Below, piece by piece: positions 41,132 to 53,665 of a DNA stretch of 64,000 bases (position 1 is the stretch's first letter; the number at the start of each line of letters is the position of its first letter). The DNA comes from Sinotaia quadrata. Taxonomy: Eukaryota > Mollusca > Gastropoda > Architaenioglossa > Viviparidae. The stretch is taken from contig CM054178.1 in the NCBI GenBank assembly GCA_028829895.1, positions 68,376,835-68,440,834 on the forward strand, read 5' to 3'. A program made the position numbers and the translations under genes. The notes below the pieces were generated by a model, which did not search any database, was not told the origin of the DNA, and was given only the letters and a program-made list of their open reading frames with translations.

Positions 41132-43527
41132 TTACAGCCGACCAGCTTTACGTGCATCTTTAAACTCCCGCCACGTTTGGCACTGGACACAAGGGCCACA
41201 GAAAGTTGAAGCGATACAGTCGCCACAGATAGAACCCTGCACACACAAACAGGAAATGACACAGTTATCAAATGTAAAACCCTGCACACATAAACATGAA
41301 ATGACAGTCATATGTAGAACCCTGTACACAGATACATGAATTGGCATAGTCATCATATGTAGAACCATGCACACATAAACATAAAATGACATTATCATCA
41401 TAGTAGAACCCTGATTGCTGAAATATGAAATGACACAATCGCCACATGTAGGATCCTGCATAATGAAACAAGTCAGTCGTCACATATATAAAACTCTGCA
41501 CATAAAGAATCATGAAATGATGGAAATTACTCAGTCGTCACAAATATAAAACTCTGCACATAAAGAATCATGAAATTACACAGTCGACACATGTAAATCT
41601 CTATGAGCACAAAGGCTTAAAATCACAGAATACTGCACGCACACATATTTGAAATGATACAGTCGTCACAGATAGAACCCTGCACGCACAAAATCATGAA
41701 ATGACAAGGTCACTGCAGACGGAAGCCGTGCAGCCCACAACTCCCTGCACTCACAGCTCCATGCGCCCACTCACAACCACCTGCACCAGCTCAGCTCTGT
41801 GCGCTCACTCACAGTTCTGCACCCACTCACAGCTCACTGCACTCATATAGAGCTCACTACACCCACTCACTGCGCTTTGTGCGTAGAATCCAAGCAAGAC
41901 AAGTGATCACACGCACGCACAGATTATGTCATATAACAGTCATCGCGGATGGAACACTGCAGTACAAAACCGAGGTTTGCACTTTCATTTCAAGTTAGGA
42001 CGTACAGATATTTACTTAGAAACTCCAGTGTTTCTTCTAACCACCCGTCAGCAGCCAAAGAATCTGCATTGTATCGTCTTGAACCCATGAGTTGAGATTT
42101 GTTTCTCTAAATGAGTGCGCAATAACAAGACCCTCTCCTAGCCGCCTGTCATCCATCAATCTATTTGTCTGTCTGTGTGCGCCAGCCTGCCTCCCTGTCA
42201 AATGTCTATAGTAAGATAGCACTTAAGATTTGTGTACACACGCACAGACAGAATTCCATTAACGATACAATATTTGATGACGTCAGTAATGTCACGAAAA
42301 ATTAGCACTTTTTCTTCCTCTCACTAACCTGAATATTGAGCTGCGTGCGGAGTTTCGTTCTAAGGGCGACAATCCAACAAGGCATAAAAGGCAAGCAGCA
42401 GTTCTCTCCCATGTCACTAGACATAACGCAGCCTGCGATGCCAAGGGACCCACAGAAAGTGACCATCATACCTGCACGAAAATCAAAGACAATACGTCGA
42501 TGTTAAGTGTAAACACGTGACTTCTTGACAGCCTGTGTGTAGGTTTGTATGTGCGTGTATGTGTGTGTGTGTGTTAGAGAGCACATACATATATCTATAA
42601 GACAGTGTGTGCATGCAAGCGTGTATTGTGCTTGTTTGAAAAACGCTTTTCTTTGATAAGATTATCTGTTTTGGAAAGATATACAGATGGTCTTTTGTTA
42701 AAATATATACAAAATGTATTCATATATGGAATGCAGAAAACATATTGATTGAAGGTATAAAACATATGACTTTCATTTTGTCTGTTTGTTTAAACAGGCA
42801 CACTGAAACTCTCTGTAATAAATTAAAATGGACATTTCATAAATTGGCACTGGCAGCTTGACACTATAACTTAGGACTAAGTAGTTTGTGATTTATGATG
42901 AATAGGTTGGGGTTGTTCCCCTTTGCACTGATAATAGTTGGATACACCGTAAGACTGACACTCATGATAATCAAATTTGAAGTGTGGTTCACAACTTGGA
43001 AAATCGAAAATGCGCACCCAATATTGAGTAATATACTCGTCAAGCACATCCAGCATGACAAATCGTAATTAAAACATTGAGCCCGAGGAATAATTATTAA
43101 TAAACTCAGGCTAATGGATCATAATCAATAACCCGAGGATGTTGAACAGTAATTAATGCACTGAGACTATTGAATCGTAATTAACACGCTGAAATTGATG
43201 AATAGTAATTAATAAAGTGAGACTGTTAAATCGAAATTAATTAAATGTCTGATGAATCGTGATTAATAAACCGAGCCAGATGAATAATAATTAATAAACT
43301 AAGACTGATGAATCGGAATTAATATACTAAGACTGATGAATCAGAGTTAATACAGAGAGTGATGAATGGGAAAATGGACAAATAATTTAAAATTCATAAA
43401 CTGGGAAGAACACCTTACATGTTCCACAATCCTCGAGGCACGAACACATGCCACTTGACCATACACCCCTGTTCTGGTTTACGGTGACTGTACCTGGCTG
43501 AATGATGACGGGGGCTCCTTGTCCGAC
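41132..43527 (-). CDS. PLAC8/cornifelin-like gene C (canonical)
   Basis: Minus-strand exons: 43527-43419 (acceptor TACTTTCTAG, donor GTAAGG, phase 1), 42471-42329 (acceptor TTTCGTGCAG, donor GTTAGT, phase 0) and 41236-41132 (acceptor GTGTGCAG, TAA stop). Product so far 117 residues: VGQGAPVIIQPGTVTV, then the PLAC8 domain GVWSSGMCSCLEDCGTC, MMVTFCGSLGIAGCVMSSD, MGENCCLPFMPCWIVALRTK, and the C-terminal GSICGDCIASTFCGPCVQCQ, TWREFKDARKAGRL. The cysteine spacing and the W-S-S-G, D-C-G-T-C and C-x2-C-x-T-W-R-E signatures are typical of PLAC8/cornifelin/ponzr proteins. Members of the family are small membrane-associated proteins with diverse roles, so no specific function is assigned. The start codon and any 5' exon lie upstream and were not found. 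No inactivating change seen. Confidence 0.9.
41231..41700 (-). repeat. ~45-bp minisatellite made of exon 3 acceptor junctions
   Basis: About ten degenerate units in the intron upstream (gene direction) of exon 3. On the minus strand each reads like TCATTTC, ATG, TTTATGTGTGCAG, GGTTCTA(C/T), then a (T/G)GTG(G/A)CGACTG-like segment. The unit at about 41640-41690 is the best preserved and would encode GSICDDCIIS, compared with GSICGDCIAS at the real exon start. Confidence 0.85.
41730..41900. repeat. Degenerate CA(C/G)CTC-rich short repeat
   Basis: Irregular CACTCACAGCTC(A/C)(C/A)TG(C/A)AC motifs within the intron of gene C. No other content noted. Confidence 0.55.
42480..43410 (-). other. Intron of PLAC8 gene C
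   Basis: Non-coding. Holds (GT)n-rich sequence near 42545-42575 and a degenerate ~30-bp repeat (CTGATGAATCGTAATTAATA) at 43080-43345. Confidence 0.55.
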
Positions 43528-43974
43528 CTAGAAAGTACACGTGATAGAACACTGATTATCTTTCTTTGAATAGGACAGAAAGATATAAACAACTAAGAAA
43601 TCAAAGTCTTATCACAAATACTTATTTTTAAAAAATCAAAAGTAAAATCCCTCAGTTCACTTACTTTTTAAAGAAACCAATATGTTTGAATGGTCAGGTG
43701 GTTTTTCAGACTTCAGTGCTTATTAGCTTCTGTGTATCAACAGCGCTTGTTGTTTTATACTACAATCAAGATCATGAACTTCTCTTTAAGGGTCGGTATA
43801 TTTTTGAAAAATTAAATAGAAGCCAGATGGTTTTCATTAAGATGGTATGTTTCTTCAGAACATTCATCTTAGTGTTGTCAAGGGAATCCCATCACTTTAA
43901 AACCATCAAGGATTCACTCTGCATGCCATGTAATTCCTTGAACAATTCGTCCTTTTTAATGATTTGTTTAATCA

Positions 43975-44650
43975 AAGATCGGATTTTGAAACTGACTGAC
44001 CTAGCCACACAAACAAATGTCTATGCAGACCTAGCCACACATTGTGTAATTAGACCTAGCCAACAAACAAAAGTGTTTAGACCTAGCCACTCAAACAAAA
44101 TTGTTTAGTCCTAGCCAACAAACAAATGTGTTTAGACCTAGCCACTCAAACAAAAGTGTTTAGACCTAGCCAACAAACAAATGTGTTTAGACCTAGCCAC
44201 TCAAACAAAAGTGTTTAGAACTAGCCACTCAAACAAAGTGTTTAGACCTAGCCACTCAAACAAATAAGTATGCATGAATAGCCACAGAAACAAATATTTA
44301 TGCAGGCCTAACCACTCAAACAAATGTGTATGCAGTCTTATCCACTCAAACAAATATGTATACAGGCCTAACCACTTAAACAAATATGTATGACTACACA
44401 AATAAATGTGTATGCAGACCTAGCCATTCAAACAAATGTGTATGCAAACCTAGCCACTGAAATAAATGTATATGCAGTCTTAGCCACGGAAGCAAATATG
44501 TATGCGGTCTTAGCCACTCAAACAAATATGTAAGTAAGCCTAGCAACAGAAATAAATATGTATGCAGACCTAGCCACTCAAACAAATATGTATGGCCACA
44601 CAAACAAATGTGTATGCAGACCTAGCCACTCAAGTAAATGTGTATGCACA
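43975..44650. repeat. Minisatellite, ~30-bp unit, about 21 copies
   Basis: Units with GACCTAGCCACTCAAACAAA plus TGTGTATGCA or AGTGTTTA. Two sub-families occupy the left (AGTGTTTA) and right (TGTATGCA) halves. Open frames here are repeat artefacts. Confidence 0.93.
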
Positions 44651-47600
44651 ATTATATATGTTGCTTGCACCCAACAGGCATAGAGTAAGCTTAAAATATT
44701 TACTATGCCTAGTTCAAGCATGAAAGGCCTAAAGATCTTGCTTTTTAACTAAACAAGAAATAATCACTATGCCCATAAATCTACACTTGTCGATCAAACT
44801 GAAAATCGAAAATATTTTCTTGTTTGTGTGTTTTCCTGTATTAGTCATATAAGTAAATCACATCAAATTGTACACACATTTAATTAGTAAATTTTCTTTT
44901 TCTTTTCGAAGTTATGTTTAGTATTGATTATTCTCGTTAAAAAGAAAATAATCAGAAAAATGTTCAATAATCATTAAGGAAATGTGTGTTATATATTTAT
45001 ATTTATATTTAAAATATTAAAATTGATTATGATTAAACCAGAATATTCTAATGCATGCTTATAATGAATTCAGTACCAAGATGTTGATTTAGTTAATGAA
45101 AAGTTTTGTACTATAATGTTTTATTTATATTTTATATTTGCACTACTAAGAAAGTCCACTCATGTAAACACATGTTTTATATATACAATAATGCCATAAG
45201 AGCAAGGCCAAACGAACAATCCAAACAAATATATTTTTTATTTAAAAAATAATTATCAGTAGCAAATAATATTCAAGTTGATAAACAGGTCGGGTTTTAA
45301 TCAACAAAGCAGTAAAATTATAATAATATTAGTTCTAAGTAAGTTATGTAGTATTTGCAAAGATGAAATTATCAATATTAATAATAGTTAAAATTTTATT
45401 TGCCTCGTGTATAAATTGGTGCTATAATTGTTTCAAGTAGTTTACTACTACTACTACTACTACTTTCAGTTTCGTCAAACTCGATAAGGAGCTAATCCTT
45501 TTCCTTATAAAAGATTCAAGATATCTCCGGTGATTCATTATCGCGTATACTTTTTATCTTGACGAGCATGCTACTCGCCAAATCTTTACTTTCACTCACT
45601 AAACGTCACTAGTTCATGCGTTTCCGAAGACGCCCGAAAACTTGCGTTCGGAAGAGTCCGTAAAGAAAATATATTTTAATTCACAAAGTGCATTTATCGT
45701 TCAAATCATAACAAAACGACTAGGTTTATTCGAAAATATAATTTTAGTTGTAAAAATTTACGAAAAAGTCTTTGGAAGCAACACAAACCCTTTAATGGCT
45801 ACGTTCATTAAATAGATGTCAACATAATGTGTAAAATCCATTGGAATCATTGCGCATTTGAATAATCCAGAAACGTAAGCGAAAGCGTCACGTGATTTCA
45901 ACTAATGCAAAACAGTTGCACTTATTATTTTGATAAAAAGGACAGCTTTCTTCTGTGCTTCTTTGCATTTATTTGTGCTGAACTTTCATCCATTTTTTCT
46001 TAGACGATGACGGTGAATGCCATTAGCAGAAGTACATTGGGGACTCACAAAAGCGTAATCATATGCTATCATCATATATTTTTAAGAAGTCCCTTGTGTT
46101 CATTCAGGATATATGAGAAGAAGACTATTAACTAGAACTGACATTTCTCATTTCTGCAGAAATAATTGCCATAAAATTATTTAATTCTGTTAAATAATAA
46201 TAATCCTTGTAAAATAATATCATTATTATTTTATAAAATATTAAAGTTCTTACCTTGGATTTAATGAAGCATAAATAAAAGCATATTATCTACATATTAT
46301 TGTTATTATATTTTTTATATTTTAAAAAAAGAATTTCTTTTTAGACTTCTCATTATTATTTTTATGTTTTAAAAAGATGTATTTATCTAGTAATTATTGT
46401 ATTTGTAAGCTGATTATTACTCCATTAATTTAAAGGAGGGATATTTTTAATATTATAAAACATAAAACATACAGATAATCATTGTCTACAAGACACTTAT
46501 TTTCAAATAAACCATTGTTACTGTATTTAACCATTTAAAAAATTGTCTTCATGTGTCGGAGTGCTGTCCCTTTTCTACTTTAGGTCTTGTTTTATGTTAT
46601 CATTGCATCTTCTTTCTAATATTGTAAAAAGAATTATCCTGTTATTTATTGTTCTGTGTCTCTAATTGTAACTAATAACTAAATTTTGTGCTAACTATTT
46701 TGTTCAATGATTTATTGATTTTATTATGCTATTATTAATTTATATAAGGGAAATGTGAGCTTTAATGTTCTTCAACTGTACACACTCACACGTAAAGTAC
46801 CCAAACTGCAAATCAAGACTTCAAACTTCTTTACATTAACAGATTGATAAAAACCAGACTGGACTCCATATCAGCTATTAATCTCACATAACACAGATGT
46901 CTGTACATGCTTCACTTAGCTACGTACCAATACTATTCAGTACTTTCACCACAACCTGTTGTACGAGATCATAGCATCTAGCTATTCTAGCAATAAACTC
47001 CATTGCGTTACAAATTCTATTTTACACAGCAACTTTAAACAATTCACAACCCCTTGAATAATTTCTACAATAAATCTACAACTCAATAACTAATCAATTC
47101 TTAGGCGGATCTAGAAACACAGACTACACCTGCGAATTTCTGTATTTGGGCACTCCAGATAACGTCTGATGAAATGATCAACGTAAGCTCCAGAGATAAC
47201 GTTAAACTGCTATGGATCCCTCCACCTCACTCCCAAATCCCCAATCGGCCTAGGCCAGAAGCGTTTCCCATAAATTAAGTAAGTATTTAAGCAGAAATGC
47301 TTCTGATGGTTTTGGTGCTTAATGAAAGATAATGGCTGCTTCCATGGAACATAGAATGTAGCATTATGAACTTACCTTTGTCTGCTGTAGCTAATCGTCT
47401 AGCCCTGACTATTTCCGATCCAGGTAAGAATTGGCTTAATAACAGTATTCGCCAGTCAGATGGTGTTTTCCAGAATTTTGAAACAATTACCAGAATTTTA
47501 AAACAATCAACAGCACTCTGGTCAGAGACAAACTTGCTCTGAAATGGAGCAAGGAAAAATGGGGAATCCCTAGGCAAGAGACAGCCGGAGAGGATGGGGG

Positions 47601-48655
47601 AAGATTATCGCTCTGCACTGGCCATCCTGACTGAGACTGGAAGAACTCATAATTCCTTTGAAGACAGTGCTAATCATACACCCCCCTTCAAGTTGGGTAC
47701 ACACAAATACCATCAAGGACAATACTCTTAGTCAAACAGAAAATGTCCTAATGGTGCATATACAAAATAACCACACAAACATACAAGAAATACTAAATAT
47801 GATTATCACTTAGCAAAAGCAAATAAAAATATTAATATCATTTAATTCATTTTAGATAAGAAAATAAGGAAGGGATATTTTTTTAACAGATATAAATCAC
47901 ATAGATGTTTTACGATTAATTCAGATGAAGGTGATGAAATTGAAAGATCGCTATTCAATATTCAAAATACGAAATATGTACCTGACTAAACTGTAAAGAG
48001 GTTGTTTCAAGGAGGATATACACAAACTATTTACATGGTTACACTGAGATGGAATTTTTACCATTGCTTACAGCAGTGATTGTATATAATTAACTGACAG
48101 TATGGGGTTTCTGTTGTGATTTAAAGTTTGATGGAGCTTGTCTCGAGTTCAATAGAAATATTTCCAATTACCTTTTCAAAATAAATCCACAGTTTACGTT
48201 GAGCTATAAAAAAATTCAATCAAATAACTCAGTGAATCAACTGTTCTTGTTCACGGTGTTGATAAGGGTGTGGCCAGTTTGATTTTCTGTATTGTAAATT
48301 GATAGAGTAAAATAAGTCTGTAAGCACCACAACCGGTTGAGAACGTTGGATTTTCAAGCATTCGTTAGTGTTATTTAAAAATTCACATGTTTAAGTAAAG
48401 AAAGGTAGACATTTTTAAGTAAAGAAAGGTAGGCAATTTAAGTAAAGAAAGGTAGACAATTTAAGTAAAGAAAGGTAGCCATTTGCAAGGGATAGTTTAC
48501 AGGTGTTGAGGAGGTCTTAGCAAAGTGCTATCTGCTTCAAGGGAAACAACTCAGTTATTGAAATATGTAACCGAAACTCGACTCTGAGCAGGTTACATAA
48601 GCTGAAGTCATACTGTATTTCATATATCACTCAATTTCCTCTTCCACACAGTTCC
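44651..48655. other. AT-rich region, no supported gene
   Basis: Strongly AT-rich with an (ACT)n run at about 45447-45466 and a four-fold ~30-bp repeat (AAGTAAAGAAAGGTAG) at 48390-48485. A minus-strand frame at 47577-47287 lacks a recognisable domain. No tRNA, rRNA or transposon core was seen. Confidence 0.5.
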
Positions 48656-48659
48656 AAGG

Positions 48660-48785
48660 TTCACACACACACGCGCATGTAAACGCTCACACACACATAC
48701 ACACGCGCGCGCACACCCGCGTACACACGGGCAAGCATGCGCACACACACGCGCGCGCAGTGAACGCGCGTGCGCACACACTCAT
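48660..48785. repeat. Alternating purine-pyrimidine (CA/CG) tract
   Basis: Almost continuous CACACA / CGCGCG alternation over about 120 bp, including several CGCGCGCG-like cores. Unusually CpG-rich compared with the AT-rich flanks and compatible with Z-DNA formation. Confidence 0.8.
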
Positions 48786-49198
48786 TCGTACTTACCACAT
48801 ATCGTTGTGCTGCCATTTCAGTAACTGGGACGTGTGTAACCTTGGCAACAATGAGTATTCCACGGATTCTTATAGCACTAATTGGGAAAACAAGAAAATG
48901 ATAAAAAAGCTCAATTTATTTGAGTGTTCGCTTAGTGAGACAAGATTTGTGGGGAAAACAAACAATTAACCAATACAACTTCATTGAGTTAGTGCAAATT
49001 TCCTAACCTAATTAACCTCTTAACTGATAAACTTCCTAACATCGTTCATGACAATGGCATTTAACGTCTCCTATAGTAATGTACGATAAAATCTTCAGAA
49101 ATTTAAAAATTGCATCGAACTGAGGAAAGCGATCAAGGTCATATTTTCTTTTAATTTTTTTACCTTATTTTTTATGTTTTGGTCGTCGTCCTCTTCTT

Positions 49199-49202
<4 letters not shown>

Positions 49203-49245
<43 letters not shown>
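49203..49245. repeat. (ATT)n microsatellite
   Basis: Perfect trinucleotide run. It lies at the 3' side of the minus-strand LINE copy and may be derived from its tail. Confidence 0.93.
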
Positions 49246-49249
49246 GCCT

Positions 49250-51150
49250 CTTTCCACGACTTCTGTTTGACTGTCGGTTGTGATCCAAGGTCTTGGAATC
49301 TTACCAAGATTCTGGGAGATCCAAGGTTTTACGGAAGATGTGGGCACTTCCGAGGAGCGCTGCTTTGAGTAGTGGAGCGAGTCTGTGGTTTCCAGGGAGT
49401 TTATTCAGGTAGCCTTCCAATTCAGATGTTATGTTCCCCAAGGCTTCTATCACTATAGGTATCACTACTGCTTTTACATTCCACAGTCTCTGAATTTCTA
49501 ATCTGAGGTCTTGGTATTTTTCTATTTTTTTCTCTTTCTTTTGCTTTTATGTTTCTATCACTTGGAACAGCTACATCAATGATTGCTACTGTTCTGTTGG
49601 ACTTATTGAGAACTAAAATGTCTGGTCTTCGTGCAGGAATCACCCGATCTGTTCTTATCTCGAAGTCCCACAGTATTTTGACTTCTTCTGTTTCGGTGAC
49701 TGCTTCTGGTTGGTGCATCCATGCTCTTTCTGGGGCTTTTATGCCATAGTTCTCACACAGATTTCTATATAAGTGTTTTGCCACTTCATTGTGTCGTTTG
49801 GTGTATTCTGTTCCAGCCAGAACCTGACATCCAGATAGTATGTGCTCTGTTGTCTCATCCATATTTGCAGAGTCTACATTTGGAATAATTTGAGATGTTC
49901 ATTATTTTTGTTTTGTGAGATTTGGTGTTGAGTGCTTGATCTTGTGCAACTGTTATGTGTGCTTCTGTTTCTGCTTTCAATCCTGCCTATTTCAACCATT
50001 TGTACGTTGATTGCTTTGTTGATATTTCGTCGGCTTGTCGTACATACTGGCCATGCAGAGGTTTCTGGCTCCATGTATGTGCTAGTTCTTGCTTCGTTGT
50101 TTTCTTCCATGTTTCTTTGTCTGTTTCTGGGGGTTGGAATAGTCCACTCATTTTTACTGCTTCTATCAGTGGATCATCTTTGTTGTTATTCCAGATGTAG
50201 TCCACAAGGCCAATGACTTCTCTTTCAATGACATGTTTGATTTTCTTCAGACCTCTGCCTCCCATTTTTCGAGATACATAGAGCCTGTCTACGTCTGCTT
50301 TGGGATGTAAGGCTTTATGTATTGTGAGTAGTTTTCTTGTTTTCCTGTCCAGTTCATTTATTTCATTTGCTGTCCAATCTATGATACCCCCAGTGTAGCT
50401 TACTACAGGTATTGCGTATGCATTAAGGGCTTGTATTTTGTTCGCCCCATTTAGCTTCGACTTCAGGACTTGTCTAACACGTTTTTCATATTCTCTCTTA
50501 ACTTTGGACTTCACTTCTCTCTGCATATTTTCTTGATGTTGTAGTATCCCAAGATACTTATATCCATTTTCCATTGAAACATCGTTGATTTTTCCGATGT
50601 CGAATTGCAGGCCTTCTGTTGTTTAGACCTTGCCTTTCTGGATGACAATTCGTCCACATTTCTCAAGGCCGAATTTCATGTTGATGTCCTCACTGCAGAT
50701 CTTGACAGTATTGATCAGGGATGTGATGTCACGTTCATTTTTACCGTACAGCTTGAGATCGTCCATGTACAGTAGATGGCTGATAACCTGTCCTGCTTTC
50801 ATTTTGTATCCTAGCCCTGTTTTCTGGATCACTTGACTGAGAGGATTCAGGGCAATGCAGAACAGCAGTGGCGATAGGGAATCACCTTGGAAGATTCCAC
50901 AATTTATTGCTATGTCTGCAATATTTGTGTTGTTGCATGTGAGGGTGGTTTTCCAGTTTTTCATTGACTCCTGAATTAGGTTCTGTATTGATGGCGCTAC
51001 TTTGTACAATTTTAATGTTTCAATTATCCATGAATGTGGGACTGAGTCATAGGCCTTTTGATAATCAATCCATGCCATTCCAAGATTTGTTCTTCGTTTC
51101 TTGCTGTCAGTCACTATTGCCTTATCAATTGCCAATTTGTCCTTCGTTCC
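49250..51150 (-). mobile_element. RLE-type non-LTR retrotransposon, 5'-truncated and frameshifted
   Basis: Minus strand. Frame 51135-50623 encodes reverse transcriptase: WIDYQKAYDSVPHSW (motif A, D24), GIFQGDSLSPLLFC, and YMDD at residues 123-126. Frame 50574-49987 carries the thumb/linker region (YKYLGI, ALNAYAIPVVSY, GGRGLKKIKH). Frame 49862-49422 has a TTEHILSGC zinc-knuckle remnant, whose CRLC half lies one frame shift upstream, followed by a restriction-like endonuclease motif: RRPD (D81), then D96 in AIIDVAVPSD. An endonuclease downstream of RT is the arrangement of R2/R4/NeSL-like early-branching LINEs. At least two frame breaks and loss of the 5' part make this copy inactive. The exact clade was not determined. 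Confidence 0.87.
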
Positions 51151-51164
51151 TCTTCTTTTTCCAT

Positions 51165-51680
51165 TACTTCTGTTGATTGTCGGTTGTGAACCAAGATCTC
51201 GGAATCTTGGTCTTGGTATTTTTCTACTTTTTTCTATTCTTTTGTTCTTAAGTTTGTATCACTTGGACAGCCACATTGATTATTGTTGCTGTCCTGTTGG
51301 ATTTATTGAGAACTACAATGTCTGGTCTTCGCGCAGCAACCACTCGATCTATTCTTATCTTGAAGTCCCACAGTATTTTGACTTCTTGTTTTGGTGACTA
51401 TTACTGGTATGTGCACTATGCACTTTCAAGGGTTTTACTTTATAGTTCTCACATAGATTTCGTGTGATATCTGACACTTCGTTTTGTCTTTTGGTTATTC
51501 GATTTCAGCCAGAAACTCACATCCAGATAGAATATGTTATGTTATTTTATCCACGCTTTTGCAGAGTCCACATTTGGAATAATTTAAGATTTTTATGATT
51601 TTTGTTTTGTGTGATTTGTTGTTTAGTGCTTGACGTTGAGTAGCTGTTATTAGTGCTTCTGTTTATGTTTTGAAATCTAC
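51165..51680 (-). mobile_element. Second, more decayed copy of the same LINE (3' part)
   Basis: Matches the endonuclease/3' region of the copy at 49250-49900: shared motifs on the plus strand are TTGATTGTCGGTTGTGA, TTGAGAACTA(A/C)AATGTCTG and TTGAAGTCCCACAGTATTTT. It abuts the 5' end of the first copy, so one may have inserted into or next to the other. Multiple indels; no intact frame. Confidence 0.8.
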
Positions 51681-51775
51681 ATCTTTCAACCATATGTATG
51701 CTGATTGTTTTTTATGTTTCATCTGCTTGATGCACATAGGTGTCCATGGAGGAATTTTTTTTAACTCTGTGTGTT

Positions 51776-53379
51776 TGTTACGTTTCCAGTATTTCTTTAT
51801 AGACCCTGCCTAGGAATTTTAAGGACTTTAAAAATGATAAATTAAATTAACTCCTTCTCTCTATCCTACACAGACTGGTTGCCCAAATTATCATTTGACT
51901 AACTTAAAATGCGTCTTGTAGTGCAGACAACAGATTTACAAACTGACAATTTGCATACAAAAGCTGGCTTGGAGTCGTTAAATTCCTCTAAATTAATATG
52001 CATTCGTTACGTCATTCAGCTCAATTGCCCCCATCCAAACCATGAGTTAACATTAGGTCTATAGGTCTAAGAATGTACTACAAAGAGGATTAACAATTAA
52101 AATAAGATTTAATAAGATTTAACAATTTAACAATAATCGATATACGAGCGCGAAGTCTAATTCTAAGTACTCGGCAAGTAAGGTGCTTATTGTTCACGAG
52201 AATATGCCATGAGAAATGTTCCTTGTGATTTTTATTCACCAAAGCTACAACTTAGCTTTTGAAGGTTGCCACGTGGGTTCTTGATCCAGTCCCAACCGGT
52301 CTACCTCACTTATCGTTCGTCAGCAAGGAATGCACATAGCATAACAATGGAAACTGTCTCTCAGTTAATATGCTGAACGGAACTGTAAGTGTAGACAAGA
52401 CATGCGGACCTGCTCGTCGGCGCTGCCTCAATAATGGAATGGAATCAAACTCAACTCAAAGAGTTCAGAACCGGGCCTTGCAAGGAACCAAGGGATTGGA
52501 ACCAAAGAGCCGACCTGAAAACAAGAACGTTTTCGTAGTCATTTTTGCGTTTAAGGTTCGCTCAACCTAAGCACGTTCATATTTAAATGCTCGAGCTAGA
52601 ATTTCAACTGGCGTCGTTTACAATTTAGATTAGAGAATATAATCAATCATGTTGCATTTAACAAGCGTGACGTATGAATTACCAAATATTTACAACATTA
52701 AAATTTAGAGTTCATACAAAAGGGACAATTCAAATCAAGCAAAGCACTTTACAATTTACATTAAAATTACACGCAATAATTTGAATTACATAGAAAATCC
52801 ATGTCAAGCACAGGCGCTCCTGGCTCTTGTGAATTTAAAGTTATATAAATTAAAGTTACAATGAAAAAGAGTTACAATGATTTATATACAATAACTTATA
52901 GGTTTTTAGTCATTTAACAACGAACTGTGCTTAAGCTACAATAGCAATGCATAGCACAAATTACATACATGGTCAAAATGCAAAACACAATTAATAAATG
53001 CAGTACCTTAGTGAGAAGTCGAGGTGTTATCTCAGCAATCGCGTCGGCTGTTCCTCTATGACTCACGAATACACGACGGTACTAAGTGTCGGTATGACGT
53101 TGGTGCTTCTGGATTTTGGAGTGGTCATACAGAGCGCGTTTACCGTATTTATCAGAATGCATAGAATGCATCACGTGACGGGTCACGTGGTATGTAGTTG
53201 GTTCGAGAATTTAGACAATGGCCTAAAGTTACATAACGTTCCTGTAACTTTCTGTATTTTCCTCATACTGGTGTATGTCGGGAAAGATTCTAACAAAGGA
53301 ATTCATTCGAATATGATTTTCGAATTTGCAGAACTGGGTTAGGAGTTCATGACACAGAATTTGGTCAGAATCCGTCACA
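51776..53379 (+). mobile_element. LTR copy 1 (~1.6 kb)
   Basis: Homologous over its length to 55078-56749: shared AGACCCTGC(C/T)TAGGAATTTTA, GACTGGTTGC(C/T)CAAATTAT, CCCCCATCCAAACC and GACACAGAAT(T/C)TGGTCAGA. Begins TGTTACG and ends TCCGTCACA. The bases outside (GTGTT and ATCTA) do not match, so no target-site duplication is visible; a TCTA microsatellite starts immediately after the end. No coding sequence recognised. Confidence 0.68.
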
Positions 53380-53411
<32 letters not shown>

Positions 53412-53495
53412 GTCTGTCTGTCCGTCCGTCCATCCGTCTGTCTATCTATCTATCTATCTATCTATCTATCCATCCATCCATCCATCCATCCATGA
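53380..53495. repeat. (TCTA)n/(TCTG)n/(CATC)n microsatellite
   Basis: Compound tetranucleotide array between LTR copy 1 and a reverse-oriented family R fragment. Confidence 0.95.
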
Positions 53496-53499
53496 AGGC

Positions 53500-53665
53500 T
53501 AGCAGCAGTTTAAAGTGCCACAATGCAACCTGAAAATGTGGATTCAGTAAAAAAAAATTGACAATTAAAAATATCAGACCAAACAGTGCCCAAGGTCAGG
53601 TCACTTTGACATTTAAGAACTTATATAACAATTAAGTTTAGAAATAAGGATAGGCATATTTACTT
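53500..53665 (-). mobile_element. Family R repeat, left segment, reverse orientation
   Basis: Reverse complement matches the TCTAAACTTAATTGTTAT and AAAGTGACCTGACCTTGGGC motifs of the family. The GATA-type array adjoins the same side of the element as in the forward copies. Confidence 0.7.

Noticed and set aside
44201..44603. Leu/His-rich repeated-peptide frames
   Set aside because: Artefact of the ~30-bp minisatellite.
49549..50216. Plus-strand frames over the LINE
   Set aside because: Complementary shadows of the minus-strand RT and endonuclease frames.
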